Shown here: in pieces, positions 21,600 through 33,248 of the stretch
How the letters are laid out: each line of letters begins with the position of its first letter
How positions within the stretch are numbered: position 1 is the first letter of the stretch
Assembly: GCF_964204865.1 (NCBI RefSeq)
Contig: NC_135258.1
Location: 15,987,001 to 16,051,000, forward strand
Direction: 5' to 3'
Length of the DNA: 64,000 nucleotides
Source: Styela clava
Taxonomy: Eukaryota > Chordata > Ascidiacea > Stolidobranchia > Styelidae
The notes under the pieces: generated by a model
Seen by the model: the letters and a program-made list of their open reading frames with translations, nothing else
What the model was told of the DNA's origin: nothing
Databases searched by the model: none
Position numbers and translations under genes: made by a program

Positions 21600-23314
21600 C
21601 CCTAACAAGTGGACATTTATAAACTTGTATTGGTATCCCGATGGCATGATGCTGTATTGTCATTGTAGCGAACAGGTCGTCTAATTGCGCGTTTTTATTA
21701 CATTGGCTTGCTCCTAATTTTGATGTTCGAGAAAATTAGGAACAATTTTAAATTGAACACTTGCAACTGTTAACTATGGCAACTAAATTAAGCCAATATC
21801 CTATACATTCATCGTACAATTCATATTGTTTCCGTTAAAAATTTAGACTTTAACAAATGTGTACAACGGTCAAAGTGAGTAAGTGACCTCGCAAAACGTG
21901 CCCGGAGTCCAAAAATAAAAAAATTGAAACCATATCCGAGAAAAGGCAAATTGGTTAATCTATTTTATAATTAAACAGTGAAAGGTATGTTCATACCACG
22001 TTATACAGTACCATATGAATATGTGAATGAATTATGGAGTTCCTGTAAAAGGATCAAGCAGCTGCTATTCTATACTAAGCTATAGGGTTGATAACGTGAT
22101 ATACAAATACAGTCAAAAAGATGCATATACAGCCTATGTAATATGCACATAAATCAATGTCATTACATGGCCAAGCTAAGTATATATTGAGTTAATTATA
22201 TATGCTGGGTTATTACATTCATCAAATCATCGAGTTTTGTTTTCCAAGCGGCATTGTATGCGGAAAATAAAGTAGCATCTGATTCCCGTATACCTCAAAA
22301 ATGCTTCGACCCCTTTCGGTTTCTTACAACCTCTGTTACAAGACAAGTTTTGAGAAATGAGCCAATCAATTCGATTGTTATGTCATAAACGTTGTAACAT
22401 TTCCTGCTGCAATACTTACGAAATTAATTCGTTCCGGAAGCCGTTTCGTAAGCAGAAAATTTCGTAAGTAGGAACGCATTTTACCCTATGAATGCCCTAA
22501 TCCGTACTAAGCCCCGGTCATAACATTTGTACAAATAATGGTTAAAACGTGTAACAAATACATGCTTTTTTTGCTAGCAGGCTATTACTTTAGTATGATC
22601 CAAAGATTTCTATGAACTGTAAGAGATTCGTTTTTTTGAAGCCATGACGTCTTCAAAATAAAAATTGTGTACTTCGGTTCCGCCTTCGCGATGTGATGGT
22701 TGTTCGGGACCCGTAGTCTACTGTGACAGATTGCATACCCGAACAACTTCGTTTTGGCTTTCGTGTCTATATACCTGATCATCACTCTCTTGTTAATGTC
22801 CATAGTTGGACATACGAAAGCGTGAAGAAACATTGTGTACTCGCGGATCGAAGTATGTTACTTTTGTTGCATCTTTCTTATCGTTGTTATTGTTTCCAGC
22901 AATTGTGCGGATCATGACTTCATCCAGAAAGTGCTATTTCTCTGCCGTCGTACCAGTTTATAGGTACAGTAATAAAAATTTAACATGTTGATTGTATTGT
23001 GGAAGACAAGTTATACTCTGTCGTAATACGACTGAATATCATGGTAGCCAATTCCCAAATCTTAGTCAAATACTTAACGATACAGTTTTTGTACACGAAG
23101 AGAGAAGATGAGTCTTGAAATGATTTACAAAATTCTGGCACCGTCGTTTCAAGGTTTTCAAACATCAATTGAGTCCATGGTTAGTAAGAAAGAATACTTG
23201 TCAGCGAGCCTACGAACGCGGCCTGAGCGTTCTAAAAGTTCGGTCTTCAGTCTATTACATGTAAACGATACACGGGGGAATTTACGCATTACATCCAGCC
23301 TCAAAATCTGTTCG

Positions 23315-23490
23315 ACTCAAACACACAATATGCAGTGTTTTTGCCGTTTAAATGCATAAAAATATGAAAAACAGTAATGGCAAAAAATAGCAAAAGTTGT
23401 CCGACTAACAACACACAATATGCAGTGTTTTTGCCGTTTTAATTGCATAAAGATATAAAAAATATGAATAGCAAAAATACGGATTTCTAA
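23315..23490. repeat. Short tandem duplication, two ~90-bp units
   Basis: ACACACAATATGCAGTGTTT followed by TTGCCGTTT.AATGCATAAA occurs twice, near 23322 and 23408, with small differences. Confidence 0.8.
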
Positions 23491-24990
23491 AAACGGAATG
23501 ATGGAACATATCGCTGGATGCATTGTTTAGCGCCAAAACTGAACTTTATTGTTCCAGATTTTCTTCTTCCGATAGATGAATCCAATATTTCCAAGGGAAA
23601 AAGCTTTCGTTTTAAATCCATTGTGTAAATACAGCGATATCAAGAATGTAGCGTATATGCAGTATTTTCGAAAATCGATTGAGGCCGCGAAATGTAAAAC
23701 ACTAACCAGGTAAGCTACTGGTGCCACCATGTCTTCCACGTTCGCGTTATCATTTTTTTTTTTCAATTTTCATCATATCCAACGGTGAAGAATTAGCCTT
23801 GGTGTTTCCGGCAGAGCCTCATAAATGCATGAGAATACAATATTTCACTTTGGCCATTCATTTGTGTCCCATATTCAGATAATAAACATATATAGAATGG
23901 CCTTTAAATTTTTATCAATTTTATCTATGTTCGATCAAGATTTGTCTGAATATAGAGGTTTTATCTGCTGCCGAGGATATTTTACTGTTGCAATGATGGC
24001 ACAATCTAAACTCAAGCTGTGAACGACCAGATGCGCAATTGCGCAATCTACCTTACGCAAAGCGCACGCACGAAACGATGCGTGAACGTTATCACGACAA
24101 TGTCGTCGTCGCCCTTTGCGTCGTTACGCAAACTTGGCGTCAAAATAGTTGATCAATGTTGTTCACAAACCATTGGAATCGATAGCACAAATTCAGGAAT
24201 AAAATGAGTTATGCGTAAGCTAAGAAAGTCATCCGCATATCCCCCGAGAGGTAATTTTGTATACTTTTCAAATTTCACATATATTGATGACACATTTTTA
24301 AAAAAGGTGTCAAATCTTACCAAAATACAAAAAATTAGTGGATGGGACTAAAAATAGGCTTACACATCTCATCTCGTAAAAAATGATGCCAGTTATAAAT
24401 AAAAGACTAAATCAGCTTTAATAAGACATATTACAGACCATCTGATATCTAATGGTTTAGAAATCACATTTATTTAAAAATAAGGATATTTCAATTTTTC
24501 AACGCGTCGAATCGATGCGACGCCGTGGGAGGTCAGGGTGAGAGAGTAGCGTCGTTTTGGGGATTCAGAGTTCAAAGAGTGTGTCATCAGTCACAGTGAA
24601 ATTATACATATAAATTGTATGTACTACTATAAAATCGAACCAACCCCGCATTTCATTTTACAAAAAGGTCTATTAAGTTCAGTTGTTAAGTAATCTTCAC
24701 TTATGAAGAATCAATCAAGCGACATGGACAATGCATTTAGGTTGTAAGTGACATGGACAATGCATTTAAGTAACGAACCCGAAAACTTTTTATCGGCTTT
24801 TTGGATGGCGAATCCCATGATCCTTTCGAACTGCCAACTGTTTTACCAGCTTTTTACTGCGGGTGAAACTTGAATTTCCTAACCCATGTACTATACCCAC
24901 CAAATCACGGCAAACTTCATAAATCTGATTATGCATCTTTATTTTCGTTCTGTTGCAATGAAAAATAAAACGAGTCAATGAGTAACAACA
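23491..24990. other. No intact gene seen
   Basis: Contains a plus-strand exon-like stretch near 23640-23710 (KNVAYMQYFRKSIEAAKC) before a GTAAGC donor, without partners. A direct repeat of GTGACATGGACAATGCATTT lies at ~24720-24770. No assignment was possible. Confidence 0.35.
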
Positions 24991-24998
24991 TAGTTCCT

Positions 24999-25062
24999 TA
25001 TATATATATATATATATAATTAATATAATATAATTATATGTAATATAATTATATATAACAAT
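24999..25062. repeat. TA-rich simple repeat
   Basis: (TA)n followed by interrupted TAATATAATATAATTATATG, just downstream of the methyltransferase gene. Confidence 0.9.
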
Positions 25063-25183
25063 ATACTGTCAGAAAAGTAACCTGAATATTAGTAAATTAA
25101 TTGTTATCCTGCCTCTTATTTAGGCTTTCAGAATCGACGTGACTTGGGTTCATGTTCCATAAATTTATCAGATAATTGCCACG

Positions 25184-26050
25184 TTATATTTTGTTGTGTA
25201 AAAATATGAAGAAAATTGAGAAAGTCACTTTCAATAGAATTTTGTCATCATTGTTAAGGCCATTTACTTGAACAACATTCTTCAACTTCTCGGCCATGAT
25301 ATTCAATGGTGCGGTCTTCTCGTCGAACAACTCATGGTGCTTTCGGAATGTGGGTACAGCCAGGCAATAGCTTTTGAACTGTTTCAAGGTCCAATAACAC
25401 GTGAAAGTTATGTCATTGTCGACTTTCTCTTTTTCAAAGCCTGATATGTTTTCATAAAGTTGACTGTACTTTTGGGCCCAATGTTGACAAGGATGCGAAA
25501 TGTCCTTGAAGTGCTGAAACAAAGCGTTGGTGTAGTCTCGTAGAACTGCGGAGCAAGGTGTCAGATTCTCACCAGTTTCTGAACCATTTGATGGCAAGCA
25601 CACAGCAAGGTCTTGAAACGCGTGACTGTAAAGCGCACAAAGTCCGGTGCTCTTCAGAACTCTTTTACATTCGCCAAGAAATATACTCAAATCCATGTAA
25701 TGAAGTACACCGCTCGCAATAAGAAGATCAACGGAGTTGTTTTGGGCAGGCATGGAGTTTTCACTACCAACGATAAAGTTAATGTTGCCTGCCGTATTTG
25801 ACGCTTTTGCTTTCTCTATCAATGCTTCGCTGATGTCAAAGCCGATAGCGTTACGAAAATTTGAAATGTAATCCTCAATATATCTTCCGAAACCGCAACC
25901 TGCGTCTAAAAGTAGGTCAAATCTGTCCTCATTTCTACATGGATTCAATTTTATTAGGCGCTCCAAAACGTATTCTGCTACTAGTGTTGGATATCTGAGA
26001 GGAGTTTCCAGAAAGGTTTTCGCAGAACCTGCGTGAAGCCAGTCATCCAT
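25184..26050 (-). CDS. Class I SAM-dependent methyltransferase, intronless
   Basis: An uninterrupted 288-residue frame. The N-terminus (HAGSAKTFLETPLRYPTLVA, ~7-26) and the SAM-binding motif I LLLDAGCGFGRY (~46-57) place it in the small-molecule class I methyltransferase group. Further motifs are GFDIS (~69-73), the NNSVDLLIASGVLHYMDL region (motif IV and following) and the KRVLKSTGLCALYSH strand. The nearest resemblance is to trans-aconitate methyltransferase-like (TMT1/Methyltransf_11) proteins, but the substrate cannot be read from sequence. Length fits that family. The start ATG is placed before DDWLHAGSAK, the usual beginning. It has no introns, unlike the other genes here. It lies between two copies of a duplicated transposon block, 114 bases from a hAT left end. 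Retrocopy or transfer are possible explanations. Function is inferred from family only. Confidence 0.8.
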   Translation of the reverse strand: MDDWLHAGSAKTFLETPLRYPTLVAEYVLERLIKLNPCRNEDRFDLLLDAGCGFGRYIEDYISNFRNAIGFDISEALIEKAKASNTAGNINFIVGSENSMPAQNNSVDLLIASGVLHYMDLSIFLGECKRVLKSTGLCALYSHAFQDLAVCLPSNGSETGENLTPCSAVLRDYTNALFQHFKDISHPCQHWAQKYSQLYENISGFEKEKVDNDITFTCYWTLKQFKSYCLAVPTFRKHHELFDEKTAPLNIMAEKLKNVVQVNGLNNDDKILLKVTFSIFFIFLHNKI

Positions 26051-26163
26051 GTTTCAGACAGATGTTCCAATCTAAAATAAGCTGCAAGTAAGAAGATAAT
26101 ATAACAAGCGGCGATTTATAATTATCATTATTAGTAAATATAATTATTAGTGTTTCTTTCTTT

Positions 26164-26215
26164 CAGTGGTGGCCAACCCGCGGCTCTCGCTACGGTTTCA
26201 TGCGGCTTATTTGAA
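26164..26215 (+). mobile_element. hAT left terminus
   Basis: CAGTGGTGGCCAACCCGCGG followed by CTCTCGC and a second GCGGCTT matches the mirrored right end at 27863. The two probably bound one hAT copy (26164-27863) that includes the SINE and the transposase remnant. No target duplication is visible. Confidence 0.55.
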
Positions 26216-26649
26216 GAAAAATAACCTGCAAACTACGATTCATCACGTTTCGATTAAACATATTAGGGTTTATCGTGCATTCTTCTTTTACATCGAAGAC
26301 GCCTCCGGAAAATTCTTCCTCTGCTTCACCATTACAAAAATTTTAGTGCTCATTTTATGAGTTTCGCAAGTTGGCGCCTGTAAACTTGGGAATATGTTTG
26401 AAACCATCACTTTTGCAGCGGTGCGACTTTACTGGAATATGTGCTTGCCACTAATATAGATAGTAATAATTAGTTCATAAGATCCCGTGTGCTGCAAAGC
26501 CACACAAATAGGTTCGAAGTTCACGATGCAAACAAAGAGACTTTATTATACAGTGAAAAATCCACGCTTAAAGCAGATAAAATAAGAGCTGTAAAATACG
26601 ATGTTTACGCTAGGACAGCCAAAAGCAAGAAGAGGCAGACGCTGGTTCG

Positions 26650-26975
26650 ACGGTGTGGCGCATCGTGCTAAGCGTCAGGAATACGCTCGCCACCACATCT
26701 CTGATTACCCTTCGTGGGTTCGCATCCCATGCGGGGATGATCATGTGCGAGAGGATTGCTGGACTCCTCGCCGCCGTAGTGTGGTCACGTAACCGCTGGT
26801 CGGTTACGGCTTCCTCCACCATCAAGTCCATGCTTCCGAAAACAAATAACTGGCTAACTAATCCCATACGGGCCTGGACTGGTAACCGGACGAGAGGCCG
26901 TGGTTCGCCATATGATTAAGCCGTCATATCGGCTTTCTTCTCCCCCGAGAGAAATATGTAAATCCTATCTTATCC
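26650..26975 (+). mobile_element. tRNA-derived SINE at edge of second duplicated block
   Basis: The head CGGTGTGGCGCATCGTGCTA is complete. The B-box is damaged (GGTTCGCATCCC, missing several bases). The body and tail are as in other copies. Confidence 0.8.
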
Positions 26976-27430
26976 TGTGAACCGACAGCACGGTTCACAT
27001 ATGCAGTGGTGGTTGGAGTCGAGAAACATGATCTGACTATCGGGCGAATTAGGGCTCAGACTCCACACACCAATGCATATGCAATAATTAGACAAGAAAT
27101 ATAAATGAAACAATAAAAAATAGGACACTCCAGTCCCGCCACACTTTGATTGAAACTATTCAATAATCTGTTTTTTAAATGTACCCGTAGACGATTTTAG
27201 CCTAGTCTATTACAGCTATTTCTACACTAATTTTTAGCTACTGCAATTAAACCAAAACTCTAAAGAATACAAAATGATTATTGAATTGTTTGATCCATAC
27301 TTAAATTTTCGAAACACGACTGAAAACTAACAACTAGAATTCAAAAATGCGAATATGAGGTAACCTTTACAAACACGCCTGAAGATCTGTCTGAAATGAC
27401 AAAAGCGGATGTCATAGCGGATGCGAAGTC

Positions 27431-27662
27431 TGAGACAAGGCTGCAGCTGAGTTGAAGATGATCGATCTTTATGAGGAATGCCAACTGAAATGCGCGACAA
27501 GAGAAGGGATCCATTGAGTTATGGAAAAAAATGCCAATGAAAAATACTACAATGTCAAACGAGCTGCGCGTAGGATATTGTCAATGTTTGGGTCAACATA
27601 CGTCTGCGAGTCTGTGTTTTCAATCCTAATACACCTGTCAAAGCATCGATCTGTTGTGACTA
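27431..27662 (+). pseudogene. hAT transposase C-terminal remnant, second copy
   Basis: Reads SIELWKKMP, then after a one-base shift NEKYYNVKRAARRILSMFG and STYVCESVFSILIHLSKHRS, the classic hAT dimerisation block. It is better preserved than 21148-21373 (STYVCES instead of SKYVCES) but still frameshifted and lacking the catalytic domain. Confidence 0.82.
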
Positions 27663-27799
27663 AGTAACATGCATAACAATAAATGGCTTGCAAATTTCTG
27701 TCATAATCATGTTGGTTTGTGACATTTACAATAATTTAGCATTCTAGCAGAGCTGAATATAGGTATATCTGATGTTCGTGTGTGTTATTGTTTATAATG

Positions 27800-27863
27800 T
27801 GGCTCTTCGCGGTAATGAGGTACGAAATGCGGCTCTTGGTCTCGGACTGGTTGGCCACCCCTG
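27800..27863 (+). mobile_element. hAT right terminus, second copy
   Basis: Same TGCGGCTCTTGG..GGTTGGCCACCCCTG end as 21599. It pairs with the left-type end at 26164. Confidence 0.65.
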
Positions 27864-29391
27864 CCCTAACAAGTGGACATTTATAAACTTGTATTGGTAT
27901 CCCGAGGGCATGATGCTGTATTGTCATTGTAGCGAACAGGTCGTCTAATTGCGCGTTTTTATTACATTGGCTTGCTCCTAATTTTGATGTTCGAGAAAAT
28001 TAGAAACAATTACAAATTGAACACTTGCAACAGTTAACTATGGCAACTAAATTAAGCCAATATCCTATATATACATTCATCGTACAATTCATATTGTTTC
28101 CGTTATAAATTTAGACTTCAACAAATGTTTACAACGGTCAAAGTGAGTAAGTGACCTCGCAAAACGTGCCCGAAGTCCAAAAATAAAAAATTGAAACCAT
28201 AGCCGAGAAAAGGCAAATTGGTTTATTTATTTTATAATTAAACAGTGAAAGGTATGTTCATACCACGGGCACGTTATACAGTACCACATGAAAATATGAA
28301 TATGTGAATGAATTATGGAGTTCCTGCAAAAGGATCAAGCAGCTGCTATTCTATACTAAGCTATAGGGTTGTTAACGTGATATACAAATACAGCCGAAAA
28401 GATGCATATACAGCCTATGTAATATGCACATAAATCAATGTCATTACATGGCCAAGCTAAGTATATATTGAGTTAATTGTATATGCTGGGTTATTACATT
28501 CATCAAATCATCGAGTTTTGTTTTCCAAGCGGCACTGTATGCGGAGAATATACTATAAGTAGCATCTGATTCCCGTATACCTCAAAAATGCTTCGACCCC
28601 TTTCGGTTCCTTACAACCTCTGTTACAAGCAAGTTTCGAAAAATGAGCCAACCAGTTCGATTATTATGTCATAAACGTTGTAACGTCATTTCCTGCTGCA
28701 ATACTCACGAAATTAATTCGTTCCGGAAGCCGTTTCGTAAGCAGAAAATTAAGTAGGAACGCGTTTTACCCTACGAATGCCCTAATCCGTTCTAAGCCCC
28801 GGTCATAACATTTGTACAAATAATGGTTAAAACCTGTAACAAATACATGCTTTTTTTGCTAGCAGGCTATTACTTTAGTATATTTCAAAGATTTCTATGA
28901 ACTGTAAGAGATTCGTTTTTTTATGCCATGACGTCTTCAAAATAAAAATTGCGTACTTCGGTTCCGCCTTCGCGATGTGATGGTTGTTCGGGACCCGTAG
29001 TCTACTGTGACAGATTGCATACCCGAACAACTTCGTTTTGGCTTTCGTGTCTATATACCTGATCATCACTCTCTTGTTAATGTCCATAGTTGGACATACA
29101 AAAGCGTGAAGAAACATTGTGTACTCGCGGATCGAGGTATGTTACTTTTGTTGTATCTTTCTTATCGTTGTTATTGTTTCCAGCAATTGTGTGGATCCTG
29201 ACTTCATCCAGAAAGTTCTATTTCTCTGCCGTCGTACCAGTTTATAGGTACAGTAATAAAAATTTAACATGTTGATTGTATTGTGGAAGACAAGTTATAC
29301 TCTGTCGTAATACGACTGAATATCATGGTAGCCAATCCCCAAATCTTAGTCAAACACTTAACGATACAGTTTTTGTACACGAAGAGAGAAG

Positions 29392-30406
29392 ATGAGTCTT
29401 GAAATGATTTACAAAATTCTGGCACCGTCGTTTCAAGGTTTTCAAAAATCAATTGAGTCCATCATTAGTAAGAAAGAATACTTGTCAGCGAGCCTACGAA
29501 CGCGGCCTGAGCGTTCTAAAAGTTCGGTCTTCAGTCTATTAGCAATTTTATTCATTATTCGTTTCATTTCTTTGATTGCTGACGAACCATTGTCTTTCAC
29601 GCTCCCTCCAAACATCATTTTACTTCGCCCGACTCTTGCCAATGGTACATCTCATTTCTCACAGTATTCTGATGCCAATCTGACTGCATTCTCAATAATG
29701 TCTTCAGATTTCGGACCAAAATTCTGTTGAGTCCAACAAGATCATCACTTGCCTGAATTGAATCGATCTTGGGATCTTGCAGTCGTTTTGTCACTCTCTG
29801 TACGGGTGACAAAATATGGCACCAAAATTTCAAGGATGAAACAAATGTAAATTGCTGCAACGTAAATGGGCATAAGATTTTGTCTAACTAGTAAATTTTC
29901 CACCTTCAAATGCTCAAGACAATATATTATTTCGTCAAAATGTTCATGGATGACTTCAACTGCGTTGTACAAAAATGTTGTCCATGATATCAAAAAAGTA
30001 ACCACTGTTGGATAAACTTCAGCTGCATGAAAACACGCCAAATTTAGGCCGTGGTTTTCGCAATTGATAAACTGGGCTTGATTCCGTATGCTTGTCTTCG
30101 ACAATCGTTTATGTCAATTTCATCACCATTCAAATTCTCCGGTCCTTGCGTGAAAATTGGCTTCCTCAAACAGGTGACAGCACTCGCCTCAACATTAGCA
30201 TCTTCCGCAGCAAAATCATCAACGTCATCTGAAATTGAATTTTGCGACGACTTTTCATCCTGATTATCACCACCAATGTCAAGTTCTGTGGTAATTGGAT
30301 TACTGACATCATCTTGAAGGACAGTCACGAGGTCATGATTTCCATCAACCGATTGATCGTATGTCACGTATTGCTTTTTCAACCGCACATCTGAAAAGCC
30401 CCTCAA
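29392..30406 (-). pseudogene. ZMYM1/hAT-like transposase, broken
   Basis: On the minus strand: an acidic Ser-rich segment (30044-30406), then CENHGLNLACFHAAEVYPTV (about 30000-30060), which resembles the hAT/ZMYM1-like core pattern C.NH.LNL.G.HAA..P. The frame then continues as SLKFWCHILSPVQRVTKRLQ (~29800) and RPERS-type C-terminal sequence. At least two frame changes (near 30050 and 29750-29650) break it. The N-terminal zinc-finger part is missing, and a foldback element begins only 68 bases upstream. Catalytic residues cannot be confirmed. Confidence 0.6.
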
Positions 30407-30473
30407 GAGCTTCTCTGAGTCTTTTCTTGTGACGATATTGGGCCCCGCTCGGTTGTATTCACTTCACTCGTGT

Positions 30474-33242
30474 ATGGTGGCCCATCGTTGTCACGCGTAA
30501 AATTGAAAATAAAAATAAAATCAAAAAATAAAAAAATAGTTGTGAAAAAGCATAAAAATAATTGAAAAAAAATGATAAAAAAATTAAAATTAAAAAAAAA
30601 AATTGAAAATAAAAACGAAAAAAAAAAACTGAAAAAAAAAATTAAAAAAAAAAAAAAAAAAAAATTGAATTAAAAGAAAATAAAAAGGTTGACAACGATG
30701 GTCCGCCTCGTGGCCCATCGTTGTCACGCGTTTTTATTTTTAGAAAATTCGCTTCTGCTTGGGACCAAAGTTGTCAGGCATGATCCTACGCGCACAAATG
30801 TGTTCCCTGGGTTTCCAACTCACTACTGATTTTCTTGAGCAATATTCAATATGAAAATGTTCTATAAATTCTCCATGCTACAAGTTCAACAAGAAGTAAT
30901 ATATTTATAACAATGATAAGAGAATATAGAATTGAATACGAAAATTCGGAAAATTTGTTTTTACGTGTAGAAGGTAATTTAATTGGAGAATGCTGCTTTA
31001 ACTACTCAGTTGTCTGGACACTCGCGATGCCGGTAACGTACCGTCTTACCAAATACGGGTAGTCGGTTATAGTCGCTTTGCGTCTGACCATACCTCGATC
31101 CTAGTAGAATATAGTGAGTATGGATTGAAATAAATGGTTGAGCACGGGCGATTTATCATTTGTCTGGATCGGTACGTTACAGCTGTACGGTATGGGGCAG
31201 GCGCAGAGAGTGTTTCAGTAGTCTATATTCTACGAGACTATCCGTATCTCCCATTCTTTCATGAGTGATTGCATGGGTACCGGCAGTATGTTCCCCAGCT
31301 TTTCTTTTTAGGGGGGGTGTTTCAAAATTTAGGGGGTGGTAATTATTTGCTATTAGAAGTAAAACAAGAGAGCTACGCACAAATATATGGACACGTTAGA
31401 CCAGAGCGAATCAGTCCTTACCGGTACCTTTGACGCTACCGGTACCCTCAAAAAAGTTCTGAATTTCCAGTAGCAAGAATTTTGCAGAATCAAAACGTAC
31501 AGCCAGTCATGACACTGACTAAAATCCGTGTTCCCATGGATAAAAAATAATACAGCAAAATTTTAGACGAAATATCAAATTACATAGAATTCACGCAAAA
31601 TTTTGAAATAAATAAAAGTAATAGCCTTCTAGCGAAAAAATTAATCTTTAACCACTGAAAATTTCAAAGCAATTGGTCCAGTATTCGAAGAGAAAAGCGA
31701 CTTTTTAAAAACGTGTCAAAGAACAACAACAACAACAACAAAATTTTGAAACGATCGTTATGGCCACTAAACGTGTCCAACTAGGCTATTTGTATTCTTA
31801 AAAAAATGGTATGTATTTAAGAAACGATGTACATGGGGGCCCCCAAGTTGATTGACGCGAGCCAAAATCCACAGCAGAATGAAATTGTAGGGCCAGAAAA
31901 GGGGAGCGAGGAAAAGTGCGGGACGACACGGCTGGGGTTCATGGCGCGCTCAATCGCCCTGAGAAAAATTTGAGAAATAGGCTCTAAGCTTGATTTTAGA
32001 TACACCTATCATCGCAGTTTGTTATGTAATGAAATCAATAATTATAATATTTAGCTGATAGAATTCCCGGGGAATAGATAACAAGCACGGCTTTCAACCG
32101 TAAATATATACTACTACGTTTCAACAAGTAATTTGCAACTGATAGTGACTAATGAAGTTACTTGCTGATCTGTATGAATGGCTACTTATGGCTTGTTTTG
32201 TTACACATTTCTTATTTTTTTGAACATGTTTGTTTGACTTTTGTATGAATTAAATTTTGAAATAAGCTCGTCAACTGATCATAATGTCGCATAATGTTGT
32301 ATTCCTTCAGAACTGAAATATTTTGTTGGTAAGAAGACAAATCGCTGAAGTTTGATTCTTTTCAATAAAGAAATAAAAACGCTGTCATTCATCTAAAAAA
32401 AATCTGTTTTCAGTGCCTAGTTTTCGTTTTGTGACATCTTTAAGCTTTCTTAATATACGGCTGATATCTAAAATACTGCAGTGTGTAATCCTAATACCCA
32501 TACGTATACATAAGATACCGGAATAATTCAATTGTTACGAAATAAACGTGCTCAAACTGTGATAATGATGTAACAATAGACGGTATCTAAAACTCAAAGG
32601 CCGTAATTGGCCCGCAGACTGCGGTTTAGAACCCTTCAGTGTGGAATCGCACCTCAAAATTAGGGGGGAGGGGAATTCACTGGGTACCGGTACGGTCAGA
32701 CGGTACCGTACCGGCATCGCACGAGTGTCCAGACAACTGAGCAGTTAAGCAGCATTTTCCAAATAAATTACCTTCTACACGTAAAAACAAATTTTCGTAT
32801 TCAATTCTATATTCTCTTATCATTATTATAAATATATTGCTTGTGGTTGAACTTGTAGCATGGGGAATTTATAGAACATTTTCATGTTGAATTTATTGAA
32901 TATTGCTCATGAAAATCAGTAGTGAGTTAGAAACGCAGGAAACACATTTGTGCGTGTAGGATTAAGCCTGACAACGTTGGTCCCAAGCAGCATCAAATTT
33001 TCTAAAATAAAAACGCGCGACAACGATGGGCCACGAGGCGGACCATCGTTGTCAACCTTTTTATTTTCTTTTTATCCAATTTTTTTTTTTAATTTTTTTT
33101 TTTTCGTTTTTATTTTTAATTTTTTTTTTTTAATTTTAATTTTTTTTTTCAATTATTTTTATGTTTTTTCACAACTATTTTTTTATTTTCGCTTTTTCAT
33201 TTTTTTTTTTAATTTTACGCGTGACAACGATGGGCCACCATA
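30474..33242. mobile_element. Foldback transposon with ~550-580-bp inverted arms
   Basis: The left arm ~30474-31051 and right arm ~32697-33242 are inverted copies, starting TATGGTGGCCCATCGTTGTC. Direct repeats CTCGTG flank the element (30468-30473 and 33243-33248), extendable to ACTCGTG if one TIR base is given up. Each arm has an outer A/T-rich block bracketed by the motif GACAACGATGG.CC. The same motif recurs inside in both orientations, giving about six occurrences and perhaps protein-binding sites. The inner ~1.65 kb (31052-32696) shows no recognisable transposase. The inner edges carry clustered GGTACCGGTAC-like sequence. Confidence 0.85.
31721..31741 (+). repeat. (CAA)n microsatellite
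   Basis: Six to seven AAC/CAA triplets inside the foldback element's unique centre. Confidence 0.9.
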
Positions 33243-33248
33243 CTCGTG

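Larger units (their letters stand above)
20418..23260. repeat. 2.9-kb direct duplication, first copy
   Basis: Aligns with ~26650-29541 at an offset of ~6284-6291, with only scattered substitutions and small indels. Contents in order: SINE, hAT transposase remnant, hAT right end, and ~1.6 kb of AT-rich sequence ending in the C-terminal piece of the ZMYM1-like transposase. The match ends after TTCAGTCTATTA; the rest of the transposase is present only beyond the second copy. Confidence 0.88.
26650..29541. repeat. 2.9-kb direct duplication, second copy
   Basis: Counterpart of 20418-23260. After the shared part this copy continues into the rest of the ZMYM1-like transposase, so it is the more complete version. 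The first copy is a right-truncated derivative. Confidence 0.88.

Noticed and set aside
22430..22480. Repeated TTCGTAAG/GGAAG.CCG motif resembling a short regulatory palindrome
   Set aside because: Occurs identically in both duplicated blocks and looks like part of the transposon, not a host control site.
26610..26919. Overlapping open frames around 26.6-26.9 kb
   Set aside because: They lie in the SINE body and change frame between SINE copies, so they are not genes.
30480..30720. Lysine-rich coding potential in the poly-A region of the foldback arm
   Set aside because: Pure low-complexity A-rich DNA, mirrored as T-rich in the other arm.
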